A DNA stretch of 64,000 bases, taken from the NCBI GenBank assembly GCA_002307295.1, contig DBTY01000007.1, positions 44,891-108,890 on the forward strand. The letters run 5' to 3'. The translations under genes and the position numbers were made by a program. The first letter of the stretch is position 1, and every line of letters starts with the position of its first letter. The DNA is from Ignavibacteriales bacterium UBA1304. GTDB taxonomy: Bacteria; Bacteroidota; Ignavibacteria; Ignavibacteriales; Ignavibacteriaceae. Under the pieces are notes generated by a model. It was not told where the DNA came from. It searched no databases and worked only from the letters and a program-made list of their open reading frames with translations. Shown piece by piece: positions 27,807 through 37,530 of the stretch.

Positions 27807-29000
27807 ATGTTTATGAGCTTTACTAAGGTTATTTTAAAAAAGAATGAAGATATAAGAATAAAAGCGGGTCACCTTTGGGTATTTAGCAACGAAATTGCAA
27901 AAGTTGAAGACGCTGTAATGAACGGAGATATTGTTTCCGTTTATGATAGTAAAGACGAATTTATTGGCGCTGGATTTTATAACAAAAACTCTCTTATTGC
28001 GGTTAGAATTTTATCGCACAAACAGGCTTTTGATATAAAAGAAGTATTGAGAACAAAAATTATTGCCGCAAAGGAACTGCGCGAAGAGCTGTACCCTGAA
28101 AGAGACTCATACCGTTTGGTATTTAGCGAGAGCGATTTTTTGCCCGGCCTTATAATAGATAAATATAATAATACTTATGTGCTTCAGGTTTATTCTTTTG
28201 GCATGGAGCAGCAGTCAGAATTAATAGTTGAAATATTAAAAGAAGACTTGCACGCAGAAAATATTTTTAGTAAAAATGAAGAATATTTCAGAAAGCTTGA
28301 AGGCTTGCCGACTGAAGATAAAGTATGGCTTGGAGAAAGGAAAAAAGAAATTATTGCCGAACAGGGAATAAAATATGAAATTGATTTTGAGAACAGCCAT
28401 AAAACCGGATTTTATTTCGATCAATCCGATAACAGACTGTTTATTGAGAAAATTAGCAAAGGCAAAAAAGTATTAGACGCATTTTGCAACTCAGGCGGTT
28501 TTGGTTTGCATGCATTAAAAGCCGGAGCCGAAAAAGTTACGTTTATAGATTCTTCCGCATCCGAAATTGAAAAGGCAAAAAGCAATTACTCATTAAACGG
28601 GTTTGAGAAAGAAGCCGAATATGAAGCGGGCGACGTTTTTAACTATTTAGAAAAATGTAAAACCGGCAACAGTAAATTTGACGTCGTAATGATAGACCCT
28701 CCTGCATTTGCAAAAAATAAAAAGACCCTCGCCGTTGCGCGTAAGGGATATGAACGGATAAACAAACTTGCGTTGGAAGCTGTTGAAAACAACGGCTGGC
28801 TTGTAACCTCTTCTTGTTCGTTTCATCTTTCAGAAGGCGAATTTATTGCCGCAATTAACAAAGCCGCTCAAAAAGCCAGAAAAAGCATTCAGCTTATACA
28901 TTTTAATAATGCGTCGTTAGATCATCCTACGCTTCCGCAAATGCCGGAAACGTCATATCTTAAATTTGCAGTATTAAAAGTTTCGGCTTTGAATAAATAA
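27807..29000 (+). CDS. rlmI: RlmI-type SAM-dependent rRNA methyltransferase
   Basis: A 397-residue protein with an N-terminal PUA-like RNA-binding segment (about 5-75, with GHLWVFSNE), a linker, and a class I methyltransferase domain. The SAM-binding motif is DAFCNSGGFGLHALKAGA near 225-240. Motif IV is MIDPPAFAKNKK near 295. A Cys follows in TSSCSFHLS. In E. coli RlmI makes 23S rRNA m5C1962; orthology here is by architecture, and the related YccW/RlmL-like group cannot be excluded. The start could also be ATG 27813, two codons later. Confidence 0.85.
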   Translation: MFMSFTKVILKKNEDIRIKAGHLWVFSNEIAKVEDAVMNGDIVSVYDSKDEFIGAGFYNKNSLIAVRILSHKQAFDIKEVLRTKIIAAKELREELYPERDSYRLVFSESDFLPGLIIDKYNNTYVLQVYSFGMEQQSELIVEILKEDLHAENIFSKNEEYFRKLEGLPTEDKVWLGERKKEIIAEQGIKYEIDFENSHKTGFYFDQSDNRLFIEKISKGKKVLDAFCNSGGFGLHALKAGAEKVTFIDSSASEIEKAKSNYSLNGFEKEAEYEAGDVFNYLEKCKTGNSKFDVVMIDPPAFAKNKKTLAVARKGYERINKLALEAVENNGWLVTSSCSFHLSEGEFIAAINKAAQKARKSIQLIHFNNASLDHPTLPQMPETSYLKFAVLKVSALNK

Positions 29001-29021
29001 AAATATTGGTTAGTTTTTTAT

Positions 29022-29046
29022 CTTCGGAGCGCCCGGGGCTCCGAAG
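29022..29046. repeat. GC-rich hairpin after the RlmI-type gene
   Basis: CTTCGGAGC pairs with GCTCCGAAG around a GCCCGGG centre. It lacks a proper T-run on either strand, so it may be a REP-like element or a processing hairpin rather than a terminator. Confidence 0.45.
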
Positions 29047-29220
29047 AATTTCAGACTGGGGAAATCAATTCTATAACTATTTTATGTAAATAAATAGTTC
29101 TCACGCAAAAATTTGTAGGTTATTATCAATTACCTTGTAAAAATTATGCAACATTTATATGTTTACAAACGTCTAAATAGACAATAAAAATACATCAAAA
29201 AAAACAAAGAGGATAAGTCA

Positions 29221-30204
29221 GTGGATATTTCTGTCTTAAACGAAAAAATAAAGCAAGAAAGCGCTTTTGTAGATTTGTTAACGTCTGAAATAGGCAAAGT
29301 CATAATTGGTCAAAAAGCGATGGTCGAAAGGCTTATAATAGGGCTTTTGGGCAATGGGCATATTCTACTCGAAGGCGTTCCTGGTCTTGCCAAAACCTTA
29401 GCAATAAAGACATTAGCTTCTGCAATGAAGGCAAAATATCAAAGAATTCAGTTCACGCCCGATCTTTTACCTGCGGATTTAATAGGCACAATGATTTACA
29501 ATCAAAAAGACGAGAACTTTCATATAAAGAAAGGTCCTATCTTTGCAAACTTTATACTTGCCGATGAAATCAACAGAGCGCCCGCAAAAGTACAAAGCGC
29601 GCTTCTGGAAGCCATGCAGGAAAGACAGGTGACTATTGGCGAAAGCACATTTAAACTTGAAGAGCCGTTTTTAGTGCTTGCGACTCAAAACCCAATTGAG
29701 CAGGAAGGAACATATCCTTTGCCTGAAGCGCAGGTCGATCGTTTTATGCTGAAAATAAAAATCACTTATCCTTCCAAAGAAGAAGAATTGAAAATAATGC
29801 GGCAGAACGTTCTGATGAACGAAACTAAGATTCAGCCGATAATTAATCCGTCCGATATACTTCACGCTCGCGAACTGATTCAGGAAGTTTACGTAGACGA
29901 AAAAATTGAAAGATATTTATTAGATATTGTATTTGCCACAAGATCGCCAAAAGAATATGGCCTTGACAAATTAACCGAACTTATAAGCTATGGCGGGTCT
30001 CCCCGCGCTACTATTAACCTTGCTCTTGGAGCAAAGGCGCTTGCCTTTGTTAAAAGAAGAGGCTATGTAATTCCTGAAGACGTTAGAGGAATTTGCACCG
30101 ACGTATTGAGGCACCGTATTGCAGTTACTTACGAAGCCGAAGCCGAAGGCATTACTTCGGAAGATATAATTCAGGAAATTTTAAATAAAATAGAAGTTCC
30201 GTAA
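29221..30204 (+). CDS. MoxR-family AAA+ ATPase
   Basis: A 327-residue AAA+ chaperone-like ATPase. Walker A is GVPGLAKT (52-59), Walker B is in ILADEINRAP near 116, and SALLEAMQERQVTIG follows. This family loads cofactors or assists von Willebrand factor A (VWA) proteins. It begins a seven-gene run with DUF58, two VWA proteins and TPR proteins, which is the classic MoxR-Bat cluster. The start is GTG at 29221 with GAGGATAAGTCA before it, a good Shine-Dalgarno. Confidence 0.93.
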   Translation: MDISVLNEKIKQESAFVDLLTSEIGKVIIGQKAMVERLIIGLLGNGHILLEGVPGLAKTLAIKTLASAMKAKYQRIQFTPDLLPADLIGTMIYNQKDENFHIKKGPIFANFILADEINRAPAKVQSALLEAMQERQVTIGESTFKLEEPFLVLATQNPIEQEGTYPLPEAQVDRFMLKIKITYPSKEEELKIMRQNVLMNETKIQPIINPSDILHARELIQEVYVDEKIERYLLDIVFATRSPKEYGLDKLTELISYGGSPRATINLALGAKALAFVKRRGYVIPEDVRGICTDVLRHRIAVTYEAEAEGITSEDIIQEILNKIEVP

Positions 30205-30210
30205 TAGAAT

Positions 30211-31086
30211 ATGCTTACTAAAGATTTACTAAAACAGGTAAGGCAAATTGAAATTAGAACCAGGGGACTTGTAAACCAGGTCTTTTCCGGCGAATACCAT
30301 TCTGTGTTTAAAGGCAGAGGCATGGTGTTTTCGGAAGTTCGCGAATATCAATTTGGCGACGATGTAAGAAACATTGACTGGAACGTTACTGCGCGGTTCG
30401 GACGCCCATATATAAAAGTGTTTGAAGAAGAGCGCGAACTTACTATTATGCTCGTGGTCGATCTTAGCGGCTCGCTGAATTTTGGTTCTGCTGAAAAAAC
30501 AAAGCAGCAGATAGCGGCTGAAATAAGCGGCATCCTTGCATTTTCTGCGTTGAAGAATAACGATAAGGTCGGTTTAATTTTATTTACCGATAAGATAGAA
30601 AAATTTGTTCCTCCGCGTAAAGGCAAATCGCATGTTCTTAGAATAATAAGAGAGCTACTTTCTTTTGAGCCAAGCGGAAAAGCTACAAATATTAAAGGCG
30701 CGCTGGAGTTTTTGAATAATACTATTAAAAAAAGAAGCATCATTTTTCTTTTGTCCGATTTTATTGACGATGGGTACGATAAGATATTAAGAATGGTCGG
30801 CAAAAAACACGATTTAATCGGTCTGGTGCTGAACGATCAAAGAGAAGAAGACTTTCCTAAAATTGGTCTTGTAAAATTAAAAGACTCAGAGAGCGGAAAA
30901 GAAATATGGGCGGATTCTTCCGATAAAAATTTTAATAAATTTTTGAAAAAGTTTAAAGCCGAGTCGACCGCAAAACGAAAAATGCTGTTCCTGACAAGCA
31001 GAGTGGACGCAATAGAAATAAAGACAAATATCCCTTATATAAAACCGCTTACAGAATTCTTTAAAATGAGAGCTAAAAGATGGTAA
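30211..31086 (+). CDS. DUF58 protein with VWA-like fold
   Basis: A 291-residue DUF58 protein. The family hallmark VREYQFGDDVRNIDWNVTAR is near 43-62. A metal-ion-dependent adhesion site follows as D84-L-S86-G-S88. The central part has a von Willebrand A-type fold. Such proteins are always found next to MoxR; their role is probably in membrane protein or cell envelope integrity. It lies 6 bases after moxR and overlaps the next gene by 7 bases, so all are co-transcribed. Confidence 0.9.
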   Translation: MLTKDLLKQVRQIEIRTRGLVNQVFSGEYHSVFKGRGMVFSEVREYQFGDDVRNIDWNVTARFGRPYIKVFEEERELTIMLVVDLSGSLNFGSAEKTKQQIAAEISGILAFSALKNNDKVGLILFTDKIEKFVPPRKGKSHVLRIIRELLSFEPSGKATNIKGALEFLNNTIKKRSIIFLLSDFIDDGYDKILRMVGKKHDLIGLVLNDQREEDFPKIGLVKLKDSESGKEIWADSSDKNFNKFLKKFKAESTAKRKMLFLTSRVDAIEIKTNIPYIKPLTEFFKMRAKRW

Positions 31087-32027
31087 AGAAAATTCTTGTT
31101 TTATTATTTATTGTTTTTTGCAGCCATTTTTCTGTTGCGCAGCAAATTAATGCGCATGCTTTTACGGATTCTCTGAATTATAAAGTAGGCGATTACATAC
31201 GGTACACAATTTCCGTAGATTATGACAAGAATATTAAAATTCAAAATCCGGTAATAAAAGACAGCTTAAAAAATGTAGAAATTATAAACTCTGAAAATCC
31301 TGCAACAAGCGAAAAAAACGGCAAAGTAAATACAAAGTTTGTTTATATAATTTCCTATTACGATTCCGCCGACGTAGTTCTGCCTCCAATAACAATTAAC
31401 TTTACTATTGACGGCGATAAGGCGCAGAAAAACATTACCGCTAATTCGGTTAAGTTTGCGGTTCATTCTTTGGCTGTCGATACCGCTAAAGGAATTAAGG
31501 ATATAGCTGAACCAGTTACGATTCCTTTCGATTGGCGCATAGTATGGATTATTATTCTCATCATAATAATTCTGCTTGTAGCGGCGTATTTTATTTGGAG
31601 ATACTATAAAAAGAAACGTCTGCTTGCAGATTCCGCCGCAAAAGAAGTGATTTTACCGCATTACGCTATTGCTCTAAACGCGCTGAAAGAATTAGACGCA
31701 AAAAAACTTTGGCAGGATGGCAACGTAAAAGAGTATCACTCCGAAATTACAGAAATTATCAGAATATATTTTTCTAAAAGATTTAATCTGCCTGCGCTTG
31801 AATTGACTACGAGCGAAGCTCTTTATAATTTAAGAAATATAGGCGCCGCAAGAGAAATTATTCAGATTACGGAAAGCTTTTTGAATAATGCAGATATGGT
31901 AAAGTTTGCAAAATTTCAGCCGTTTTATTCTATCAACGAAGAAATGATGAAGCAGGCTATTGAGATTGTTCAAAAGACTATTCCTCTTGCAGATAAGAAA
32001 AAAGAAGGAGTGGAGAAAATTGTTTAA
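31080..32027 (+). CDS. Exported single-span membrane protein of the Bat operon
   Basis: A 315-residue protein with a signal peptide (ending FSVAQQ, about 1-21), a periplasmic beta-domain of about 130 residues, and one membrane helix near 155-178 (IVWIIILIIIILLVAAYF). A cytoplasmic helical domain with LTTSEALYNLRN follows. The arrangement resembles the BatD or DUF4381-like partner that often separates DUF58 from BatA. I do not assign a gene name. It overlaps DUF58 by 7 bases and ends inside the BatA start region. Confidence 0.7.
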   Translation: MVKKILVLLFIVFCSHFSVAQQINAHAFTDSLNYKVGDYIRYTISVDYDKNIKIQNPVIKDSLKNVEIINSENPATSEKNGKVNTKFVYIISYYDSADVVLPPITINFTIDGDKAQKNITANSVKFAVHSLAVDTAKGIKDIAEPVTIPFDWRIVWIIILIIIILLVAAYFIWRYYKKKRLLADSAAKEVILPHYAIALNALKELDAKKLWQDGNVKEYHSEITEIIRIYFSKRFNLPALELTTSEALYNLRNIGAAREIIQITESFLNNADMVKFAKFQPFYSINEEMMKQAIEIVQKTIPLADKKKEGVEKIV

Positions 32028-33015
32028 AGGCGTTACTTTTGCATATAGCTGGGTTCTTTACCTTCTTTTGCTTCTCCCATTAATGGCCGCCTGGTATTGG
32101 AGCAAAGAAAAGAAAATCCTTTCGTCTATTAGTTTCCCTTCGACTGATATGTTTAAAACATACCGGTCAGGTTGGAAAGTTAAACTTAGATTTATTCCTG
32201 TATTGTTAAGGCTGCTTGCGCTTTTATTCCTTATTATTGCGCTTGCCAGGCCTCAGTCTTTTTCTTCGGGTGAAAATATTTATAGCGAAGGAATTGATAT
32301 AGCAATGCTGATTGATATTTCCGGAAGTATGCTTGCAGAAGATTTTAAACCGAACAGAATTGAAGCTGCAAAAAAAGTCATTGGCGATTTTATTGACGGC
32401 AGAACTTCCGATAGAATTGGCTTGGTTATTTTTGCCCGCGAAGGGTTTACCCAGTGTCCGCTTACTTCGGATTATAACGTGTTGAAAAATTTGCTGAAAG
32501 AGGTTAAAAGCGGAATGGTCACCGATGGAACAGCCATAGGCAATGCAATTGCAAACGGCGTTAACAGACTTAAAGACAGCGATTCTAAAAGTAAAACAAT
32601 AATCTTGCTTACAGACGGCGTAAATAACGCCGGAGAAGTAGACCCGCTTCAGGCCGCAGAAATTGCACAGAAATTTGGAATAAGAATTTATACTATTGGG
32701 GTCGGCACAATTGGCCAGGCTCCGTATCCGGTGCAAACTCCTTTTGGCATTAGATATCAGATGATGCCTGTTGAGTTAGACGAGCCTTTGCTTAGGAAAG
32801 TAGCCCAAACTACCGGCGGCAAATATTTTAGAGCTACTAATAACCAGAAGCTGGCGGATATTTATGGCGAAATAGACAAGATGGAAAAAACCCGTATAGA
32901 AATTACTTCGTATAGAAATGCAAAAGAACTTTTTTATAACTGGTTGCTGCTTGGTTTTGTATGCTTATTAGCCGAAGCCGCATTGTCAAAAACTGTATTT
33001 AAAAAATTACCTTAA
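32020..33015 (+). CDS. batA: BatA-like VWA membrane protein
   Basis: About 331 residues. The start is TTG at 32020, preceded by AAGGAGTGGAG and overlapping the upstream stop. A longer ATG 60 bases upstream lies wholly inside the previous gene and lacks a ribosome site. Two N-terminal membrane helices (about 10-28 and 56-75), a VWA domain with metal-ion-dependent adhesion motif DISGSM (99-104) and TDGVNN near 195, and a C-terminal helix. The layout matches BatA of the Bacteroides aerotolerance operon. It is probably the core of an envelope complex with BatB. Confidence 0.85.
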   Translation: MFKGVTFAYSWVLYLLLLLPLMAAWYWSKEKKILSSISFPSTDMFKTYRSGWKVKLRFIPVLLRLLALLFLIIALARPQSFSSGENIYSEGIDIAMLIDISGSMLAEDFKPNRIEAAKKVIGDFIDGRTSDRIGLVIFAREGFTQCPLTSDYNVLKNLLKEVKSGMVTDGTAIGNAIANGVNRLKDSDSKSKTIILLTDGVNNAGEVDPLQAAEIAQKFGIRIYTIGVGTIGQAPYPVQTPFGIRYQMMPVELDEPLLRKVAQTTGGKYFRATNNQKLADIYGEIDKMEKTRIEITSYRNAKELFYNWLLLGFVCLLAEAALSKTVFKKLP

Positions 33016-33024
33016 GGGAATTTA

Positions 33025-34071
33025 ATGTTTCGTTTTGTACATAGTGAATATCTTCATGCGCTGTACGCAATTCCAGTGTGCATAGTCTTATTCTGGCTGT
33101 ATCAGAAGAATCAGAAAAGGCTTTTAAGTAAATTTTCCAATTGGAAACTGCGCAGCGTGGTTTTTGAAGATAAAAGCAGCTATAAGCCTTTTATAAAATT
33201 TGGAATTTTAATGCTGGTCTTTGCTTTGCTTATTATGGCGCTGGCAAATCCTCAGATTGGAACGCGCGTAGAAGAAGTAAAACAAAAAGGCATTGACGTT
33301 TATATCTTGCTTGACGTTTCGCTAAGTATGAAGGCCGAAGATATTAAACCTAACAGATTGGAAAAAGCGAAAAATGAAATTTCTAATCTTATAAGAAAAT
33401 TAAAAGGCGATAGAATGGGGCTTGTCGTTTTTTCCGGCGACGCCTATATACAATTTCCGTTGACTACCGATTATTCAGCGGCTAATTTATTCCTTTCAGC
33501 CGCTGATGAAAAAACTGTTCCAGAGGCAGGCACTGCTATTGCAGCCGCAATTAACTTAGCCGCTAAATCGTTTGACTATACGGCTACGACAAAAAAAGTA
33601 ATTGTTGTTATTACTGACGGCGAAGATCACGAGGGCGACGTTACTTCGGCTGTTAAAGACGCGGTCGGCAAAGGAGTAATGTTATATGCTATTGGTCTTG
33701 GTTCGCCTGACGGCGTTCCTATTCCAATATATAACGGCAATCAACCCGCAGGTTATAAAACAGATAAGGACGGTAAAACTGTTCTTACTAAATTGGACGA
33801 ATCAATATTAAAAGAAATTGCAACTAACGGAAACGGAAAGTACTATCGGGGTTCTAATTATGACGACGAATTAGACCTTATCTATAAAGATCTTTCGTCT
33901 ATCGAAAAAAACGAATATGGTTCGCAACGCGTTACAAATTATGAAAGCAGGTTTTATTATTTCTTGTTTCCGGCGGTGTTCTTGTTGATAATAGAATTTT
34001 TCATTCCCGAAAAGAAGTCGCGTTTGTTTACTAAACTGGCAAGAAAACTGAAAATAGATAAAAATGTTTAA
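33025..34071 (+). CDS. batB: BatB-like VWA membrane protein
   Basis: A 348-residue paralog of the preceding gene. N-terminal helices (about 12-28 and 58-75), a VWA domain with D97-V-S99-L-S101, IKPNRLEKAKNE following, TDGEDHEGDV near 190, and a C-terminal membrane helix about 310-330. The adhesion-site residues DxSxS are intact. BatA and BatB normally occur as a pair; here they are 9 bases apart. The role of the complex in stress tolerance or envelope assembly is not settled. Confidence 0.87.
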   Translation: MFRFVHSEYLHALYAIPVCIVLFWLYQKNQKRLLSKFSNWKLRSVVFEDKSSYKPFIKFGILMLVFALLIMALANPQIGTRVEEVKQKGIDVYILLDVSLSMKAEDIKPNRLEKAKNEISNLIRKLKGDRMGLVVFSGDAYIQFPLTTDYSAANLFLSAADEKTVPEAGTAIAAAINLAAKSFDYTATTKKVIVVITDGEDHEGDVTSAVKDAVGKGVMLYAIGLGSPDGVPIPIYNGNQPAGYKTDKDGKTVLTKLDESILKEIATNGNGKYYRGSNYDDELDLIYKDLSSIEKNEYGSQRVTNYESRFYYFLFPAVFLLIIEFFIPEKKSRLFTKLARKLKIDKNV

Positions 34072-34086
34072 GCGAAATTATTAGTA

Positions 34087-34830
34087 ATGAATAAAGCTGT
34101 TAAATATATATCGATCTTTATATTCGCTTCGGCGGGCGTTTATGCGCAAAGCGTTAGAAGCCTGAATAACGACGGCGTTGATTTATATAGGAGCGGAAAA
34201 TATTCCGACGCTGAAGTAAATTTCAAAAAAGGAATTGAAAAGGATTCAAATAATTATCATGCCCGTTTTAATCTGGGCAATGCATATTATAAACAAGGCA
34301 AATATGACGAAGCTATAAAGGCTTATACTAACGCCATACCAAAAGCTGTTGAAAAAAAACAGAATGCAAAATCGTTTTATAATATCGGCAATTCTTATGT
34401 TAAAGCGGAAAAATATAAAGAAGCCGTAGACGCTTATAAAAAAGCCCTTAAGCTAAATCCCACCGATCAGGACGCAAAGTACAATTTATCGTATGCGTTA
34501 GAGAAGATGAAAAACAAAAACAATAAAGGCGGCGGGGGAGGCGGCAATAACAAGAACGATAAGAATAAAGATAAAAATAAAGATCAGAATAAGAATCAGG
34601 ATAATAAAAACAACAAAGACGATAAAAATAAAGACAATAAGCAGGATCAGAATAAAGACCAGAACAATAAACAGAATCAGGATAATCAAAAGCAAAAGCA
34701 AAGCGATTCTAAAATGTCAAAGCAGGAAGCAGAAAGAATTTTAGACGCTATTAAGAACAATGAAAAGGATTTACAAAAACAACTTCGTAAAAAAGCCGGC
34801 TCTCCGGTTAAAACAGATAAAGATTGGTGA
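34087..34830 (+). CDS. batC: BatC-like TPR protein with long Lys/Asn/Asp/Gln-rich tail
   Basis: A 247-residue protein with a signal peptide (ending GVYAQ, about 1-21) and three TPR units (about 25-140, such as YNIGNSYVKAEKYKEAVDAY). From about 145 comes a poly-Gly run, then about 70 residues made almost only of Lys, Asn, Asp and Gln, then a helix from about 215 (KQEAERILDAIKNNE). The tail is a highly charged flexible linker rather than a fold. The underlying DNA (about 34515-34710) is a degenerate A-rich repeat of AAAGATAAAAAT type. Confidence 0.82.
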   Translation: MNKAVKYISIFIFASAGVYAQSVRSLNNDGVDLYRSGKYSDAEVNFKKGIEKDSNNYHARFNLGNAYYKQGKYDEAIKAYTNAIPKAVEKKQNAKSFYNIGNSYVKAEKYKEAVDAYKKALKLNPTDQDAKYNLSYALEKMKNKNNKGGGGGGNNKNDKNKDKNKDQNKNQDNKNNKDDKNKDNKQDQNKDQNNKQNQDNQKQKQSDSKMSKQEAERILDAIKNNEKDLQKQLRKKAGSPVKTDKDW

Positions 34831-34837
34831 TTTGGCA

Positions 34838-36682
34838 ATGAAAGTTTTTTCAAATTTAGTACTTAGAAAAATTTATACGACGTTATTTTTAATACTGTTT
34901 GTATCATGCTGCTCGTTTGCGCAGTCTTTTACCGCTTCGTCGTCCGGCTCTAAAGTTGGATTGAGCGAACAGTTTCAGGTTACTTTTACTTTTTCTGGCG
35001 AAGAAATAAATGGCATGAAGAGTTTTAAAGCTCCAAACTTTAAAGATTTTATGCCTCTCTCCGGCCCGAATCAATCGACCAACATGACTATCATAAACGG
35101 AGCCGTTTCCGCTTCAAGATCATTTACATATATATTGCAGCCTCGTCAGCTTGGCAAGTTTACAATTGGCAGCGCGACAGTCGACTATAAAGGAAAAACA
35201 TTTCAATCAAACCCAATTCACATTGAAGTTGTAAAAGGAGGCGCGCAGCAGAGTCAGCAGGGGGGCGGAGCAAAGGGTAAAAACCCAAAAAGTGATAACG
35301 TTTCGCAAAAAGAAATTGGAGAAAATCTTTTTATCAGAGCTTCTGCCGATAGACAGCAGGTGTTAAAAGGAGAACAAATAAACGTTACCTATAAGTTATA
35401 TACGCGACTGAATATAGCTTCGCTTCAGGTAAGCAAGCTGCCTTCATATCCCGGTTTTTGGGCTGAAGAAAATGAAATTATCCAAAATATTAATTTTACT
35501 AACGAGACGGTAAACGGAAAACAATATAAAGTTGCTACGTTAAAAAAAGTTGCGTTGTTCCCAACTGAAACCGGTCAGCTATCCGTTACTCCATTTGAGT
35601 TGAAAATTCCGGTTTATGTTCAAAAGAAGAGCAGAAGCAATAATCCTTTTGACGATTTTTTTAACGATCCGTTTTCTAACAGACCTGAAGTAGTTGATTA
35701 TACTGCAATCTCCAACACAATAAAAGTAAATGTGCAGGGGCTTCCGCAGAGTAATGCGTCGTCTTCATTTACCGGAGCTGTCGGCGATTTTTCCATGAAG
35801 GTTGAAGTAGATAAAAAGAGCGTTAAAACTAACGAGCCGATTAAATTAAAAATAAAAATTTCGGGAACAGGAAATATAAAATTAATCACATTGCCGGAAT
35901 TTGACATACCTGCCGGATTTGAAAAATACGATCCCAAAACTTCTGACGATTTAACTCATGGCGCAAAAATTGGCGGATCAAAAACGGCTGAGTATTTGCT
36001 AATACCGCGATTTGCCGGTAAAAAAGAAATTCCGCCTGTTAAGTTTACTTTCTATAATACTGCAAAACGTCAGTATCAGACCATTACGTCGGAAGGTTTC
36101 ACTATCGACGTAGCCCAGGGCGAAGGCGGTTCGGGCAGTTCAGGCGGCGAAGTGCAGATGTTGAACGACGATATTCAGTACATTAAAACAAACGCAGGCG
36201 ATATAAAAGAAAATGGAAGCTTTGCATTTGAGAGCTTCTGGTTCTGGCTGCTTTGTATTATTCCGCTTGCCGGTTTTATATGGCTGTTGATATTCAGGAA
36301 GCGCGAAGATAAACTGTCTTCTAATATGCAGTTGCTGCGATATCAGAAAGCGCAAAAAATGGCAAAGAAAAGATTAAAAACTGCCGGGAAATATTTGGCG
36401 TCTAAGAATGAAGAAAAATTCTACGCCGAATTATCTAACGCTCTTTTTGGTTATCTCGAAAATAAACTTGGTATTGCCAAAGCTGAATTCACATTGGAAA
36501 ACGCTCTTGAGGAATTAAAAAACAGAAACGTTCCGGATGAGTTAGTCGAGGCTCTTATGACTACGGCTCGTAAATGCGAGTTTATAAGATTTGCGCCTTC
36601 AAATGGAGACGAAAACCCTATGCAGAGCATGTATGACGAATCTGTTAGAATTATTATTGATATTGAAAAATCATTAGCATGA
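34838..36682 (+). CDS. batD: BatD-like membrane protein
   Basis: About 614 residues from the ATG at 34838, 7 bases after the BatC stop; a longer in-frame ATG inside BatC has no support. It has a signal peptide (ending CSFAQ), three to four beta-sandwich domains with alternating strands, a Gly/Gln-rich linker near 150-160, one membrane helix near 490-510 (FWFWLLCIIPLAGFIWLLIF) and a cytoplasmic helical end. This is the BatD (oxygen tolerance) architecture. It is the largest component and overlaps BatE by 4 bases (ATGA). Confidence 0.85.
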   Translation: MKVFSNLVLRKIYTTLFLILFVSCCSFAQSFTASSSGSKVGLSEQFQVTFTFSGEEINGMKSFKAPNFKDFMPLSGPNQSTNMTIINGAVSASRSFTYILQPRQLGKFTIGSATVDYKGKTFQSNPIHIEVVKGGAQQSQQGGGAKGKNPKSDNVSQKEIGENLFIRASADRQQVLKGEQINVTYKLYTRLNIASLQVSKLPSYPGFWAEENEIIQNINFTNETVNGKQYKVATLKKVALFPTETGQLSVTPFELKIPVYVQKKSRSNNPFDDFFNDPFSNRPEVVDYTAISNTIKVNVQGLPQSNASSSFTGAVGDFSMKVEVDKKSVKTNEPIKLKIKISGTGNIKLITLPEFDIPAGFEKYDPKTSDDLTHGAKIGGSKTAEYLLIPRFAGKKEIPPVKFTFYNTAKRQYQTITSEGFTIDVAQGEGGSGSSGGEVQMLNDDIQYIKTNAGDIKENGSFAFESFWFWLLCIIPLAGFIWLLIFRKREDKLSSNMQLLRYQKAQKMAKKRLKTAGKYLASKNEEKFYAELSNALFGYLENKLGIAKAEFTLENALEELKNRNVPDELVEALMTTARKCEFIRFAPSNGDENPMQSMYDESVRIIIDIEKSLA

Positions 36683-37446
36683 ACGTTATGAAAAAGATAT
36701 TATTGATTTTATTTGTATGCAGTCTTTATTCCGTAAAACTTTCCGCTTTTAACGCCGATAGTTCTTTTGCAAAAGGGAATGAGTTTTATCAGAAAAAAGA
36801 TTATGCAAAAGCCGCCGCGTCCTACAAAAGCGCGTTAGACGCCGGTTACGCAGGCGCGTCTTTATATTATAACTTAGGCAACGCATATTTCCGCGACGGT
36901 AAAATTGGCTATGCAATTTTGTTTTATGAAAAAGCCGCAAAGCTTTCTCCAAACGATAAAGATATTGAGCATAATCTGAAAATAGCAAATTTAAGAACTA
37001 TTGATAAAGTCGCTCCTATGCCTCCTTTTATTTTATTCAGATTGTGGGATAAGACTATTCTCCTGTTTTCAGTTGCAGGCTGGACTACTTTATCGTTCGC
37101 GCTTTATTTAATTATTCTTATTTCAGCCGGAGTATATTTTACTTCGCATGTATCCAGTTATCAGCGCGTTTCGTTCTTAACCGGAATTATTACGCTCTTG
37201 CTTTTTGCCGGTTCTGTTTTCTTTTTATGGCAAAGAGTCGAGTATCAGCAAAACAGATCAAAAGGCATTATAGTCGTTCAGACTTCTGTAGCTAAGCTTG
37301 CCCCCGACGTTCAGAGCAAGGATTCTTTTGTGATTCACGAAGGAATTAAAGTAGTTATAGAAGACAAAGTAAACGATTGGTTAAGGATAAGATTACAAGA
37401 CGGAAAAATCGGCTGGATAGCGGTAAATAATCTTGCAGTAATCTAA
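36679..37446 (+). CDS. batE: BatE-like TPR and SH3 membrane protein
   Basis: A 255-residue protein overlapping BatD by 4 bases (ATGA). A signal peptide (1-23) precedes a TPR region (about 25-100, AAASYKSALDAGYAGASLYY). Two membrane helices follow near 130-155 and 165-185. A C-terminal SH3-like domain (about 190-255, KLAPDVQSKDSFVIHEG and GWIAVNNLAVI) ends the protein. This matches BatE. It is the last gene of the MoxR-Bat run; 84 bases later a separate secreted-protein gene begins. Confidence 0.83.
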   Translation: MNVMKKILLILFVCSLYSVKLSAFNADSSFAKGNEFYQKKDYAKAAASYKSALDAGYAGASLYYNLGNAYFRDGKIGYAILFYEKAAKLSPNDKDIEHNLKIANLRTIDKVAPMPPFILFRLWDKTILLFSVAGWTTLSFALYLIILISAGVYFTSHVSSYQRVSFLTGIITLLLFAGSVFFLWQRVEYQQNRSKGIIVVQTSVAKLAPDVQSKDSFVIHEGIKVVIEDKVNDWLRIRLQDGKIGWIAVNNLAVI

Positions 37447-37530
37447 CGCGGAGAATAAATATCCATTTTCTTTCTTGGTTTATTTTTCATATTTTAATAA
37501 TGATAAGTATAATTATAAGAAGAAAACGTT

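Noticed and set aside
31960..32019. Longer BatA start at 31960
   Set aside because: It lies entirely within the previous gene and lacks a ribosome site, whereas TTG 32020 has AAGGAG upstream and gives a typical BatA N-terminus.
34498..34701. Antisense ORF of almost only Ile, Leu, Val and Phe opposite BatC
   Set aside because: It is the reverse-strand shadow of the Lys/Asn/Asp/Gln-rich BatC tail; codons of that repeat read backwards give hydrophobic residues. No RBS or promoter is visible.
34760..34837. Longer BatD start at 34760
   Set aside because: It is inside BatC and places 26 charged residues before the signal peptide; ATG 34838 gives a normal signal sequence.
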